Assembly (NCBI GenBank): GCA_030601615.1
Contig: JAUVTH010000012.1
Location: 1-15,599 of the forward strand
DNA length: 15,599 bases
Source: Gemmatimonadota bacterium
GTDB lineage: Bacteria > Gemmatimonadota > Gemmatimonadetes > Palauibacterales > Palauibacteraceae
Reading direction: 5' to 3'
The position numbers and the translations under genes are program-made. The notes under the pieces were generated by a model. That model worked only from the letters and a program-made list of their open reading frames with translations. It was not told where the DNA came from and searched no databases. Positions 14,752 through 15,599 of this stretch are shown piece after piece. Each line of letters opens with the position of its first letter. Positions within the stretch are counted from its first letter, which is position 1.

Positions 14752-15549
14752 TCAACCTCCCGTTATCAAACGCCGCAGGCGATCCACCCATCCGGAGCGC
14801 GGCTCGCACGACGGAACGGCCGTCAACTGGTTACCAGCCAGAACGGCCGCAGGATTCGACGAAGTGAGAAGAGTCGCCTGCTCCTCGCAGCCCGCCTCGA
14901 CCAGGTAGTCCCAGGCCTGTCTGACGGTAGCAGCGCGACGTGGACGGGCATGATTGTCGGACGCTATCAGGTCGACCGAGCCGTCCGCGAGCATTCGCCT
15001 CACGACCCGCTGCGCCTCTCCGCCGTGCTCGCCCCACAGGCTTCCGGCGTTGACGCACATCAGCGCTCCCATCTCGCGCCACCGGTTGATCCACCCGTAT
15101 GCGCGCTCTACCCCCGCGTACCGCTCGGGATGCGCGAGCACCGGCACCCAGTCAGCGGCAATCACGATCTCCAGCATACGATCCGGGTATGCCGGAATCG
15201 CCAGCATCGGAAACTCCACGAGCAGCCGGTCTCCATCTCCAAGTCCGATGCTCCGGTCACTCAGGTCCGAGTCTGGATCGTCGAGCCTGAACTCGAACGA
15301 CCGGCCCAGCGAGACATCGGGACACTCCCGGGCGGCCGCCGCCGCGAGCTCGGCATACGCCGCTTCGATCTCGTCTCTCCACTGGCCGTGGGCCGCGCTT
15401 GCGGCGAGGTGGGGAGTGGTCACGACCGTCCGGATGCCCAGCCGTTCGAACTCCAGCAGCTGGGCGATTCCCTCCTGGAGATCGCGCGCGCCATCGTCCA
15501 CGCCCGGCACGAGGTGGCAATGGAGATCGACGAGAGCCGGCTCGCTCAC
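14752..15549 (-). CDS. CpsB/CapC-type PHP-domain tyrosine-protein phosphatase
   Basis: Metal-dependent PHP-fold phosphatase of 265 residues, of the type that dephosphorylates the tyrosine autokinase controlling capsule or exopolysaccharide export. Metal ligands are visible in order: HCH (H10, H12), D18/D19 in GVDDGA, H47 in TTPH, E86, H140 in LAHPERY, and D198/H200 in SDNH. This LHCHLVPGVDDG start and LAHPERY combination is characteristic of the CpsB/YwqE group. GTG 15549 has GGAG 7 nt upstream and overlaps the stop of an upstream frame (GTGA). The partner tyrosine kinase is expected just outside the window. A different PHP hydrolase activity is possible. Confidence 0.88.
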   Translation of the reverse strand: MSEPALVDLHCHLVPGVDDGARDLQEGIAQLLEFERLGIRTVVTTPHLAASAAHGQWRDEIEAAYAELAAAAARECPDVSLGRSFEFRLDDPDSDLSDRSIGLGDGDRLLVEFPMLAIPAYPDRMLEIVIAADWVPVLAHPERYAGVERAYGWINRWREMGALMCVNAGSLWGEHGGEAQRVVRRMLADGSVDLIASDNHARPRRAATVRQAWDYLVEAGCEEQATLLTSSNPAAVLAGNQLTAVPSCEPRSGWVDRLRRLITGG

Positions 15550-15599
15550 GATCCCGCTCCCGGCTCCCGGCGCGAGGCCTGTTCCTCGCTGAGACGTCT
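15546..15599 (-). CDS. C-terminal end of an upstream gene
   Basis: From the right edge a minus-strand frame reads 17 codons (RRLSEEQASRREPGAGS) to TGA at 15548-15546, which overlaps the next gene's GTG by 4 nt. That junction type recurs in this block, which supports a real gene end. Too little is present to name it; a polysaccharide tyrosine autokinase would fit the neighbour, but this is a guess. Confidence 0.4.
   Translation of the reverse strand, partial: RRLSEEQASRREPGAGS

Noticed and set aside
1..15599. Search for mobile elements, CRISPR arrays, toxin-antitoxin or defence modules
   Set aside because: No transposase, integrase, recombinase, repeat-spacer pattern or defence-type domain was seen; apart from the kinase/channel insert the window is ordinary housekeeping and surface-glycan genes.

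Overview
The window is a dense, high-GC bacterial chromosome segment with almost no free DNA and many GTG or TTG starts. It contains no phage, transposase, CRISPR array or toxin/defence module that I can recognise. Gene content (MEP pathway ispE, membrane pyrophosphatase, CTC-type L25, CpsB-type PHP phosphatase, eukaryote-like Ser/Thr kinase) fits a free-living Gram-negative-type bacterium from a phylum such as Gemmatimonadota or a deltaproteobacterial relative. That placement is inference from gene order and composition only.

Left block (1-4495, all minus strand, transcribed right to left): mscS-family channel, then a strong sigma70-like promoter overlapping its 3' end, then prs - rplY - pth - hppA. 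This last group makes PRPP, a ribosomal protein, recycles peptidyl-tRNA, and ends in an ion-pumping pyrophosphatase that runs off the left edge.

Middle block (4496-6472): the only plus-strand protein gene is a Ser/Thr protein kinase with about six N-terminal membrane helices and a C-terminal kinase domain. It is divergent from mscS and convergent with a tRNA-Gln(UUG). A triple repeat forming alternative hairpins lies between the kinase and the tRNA. The tRNA has a near-consensus promoter whose -35 box contains the ispE stop codon.

Right block (6544-15599, all minus strand): a truncated upstream frame - cpsB-like PHP phosphatase - gmhA-like isomerase - SDR oxidoreductase - cca - rarA - hflX - (85-nt gap, possible promoter) - pdxJ - YbhN-like flippase - ispE. 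Most junctions are 4-nt stop/start overlaps or gaps of 1-3 nt, so most of the block probably forms one or two translationally coupled operons joining surface-polysaccharide genes to tRNA maturation, replication-fork maintenance, ribosome rescue, vitamin B6 and isoprenoid synthesis.

The main points of interest are: the kinase and the channel lie inside what is in many bacteria a contiguous ispE - tRNA-Gln - prs - rplY - pth cluster; the two promoters on either side of that insert share an identical 12-bp element; the kinase has its membrane part at the unusual end; and hflX lacks an ordinary start codon at its expected N terminus. No gene-free stretch exceeds about 200 bases.
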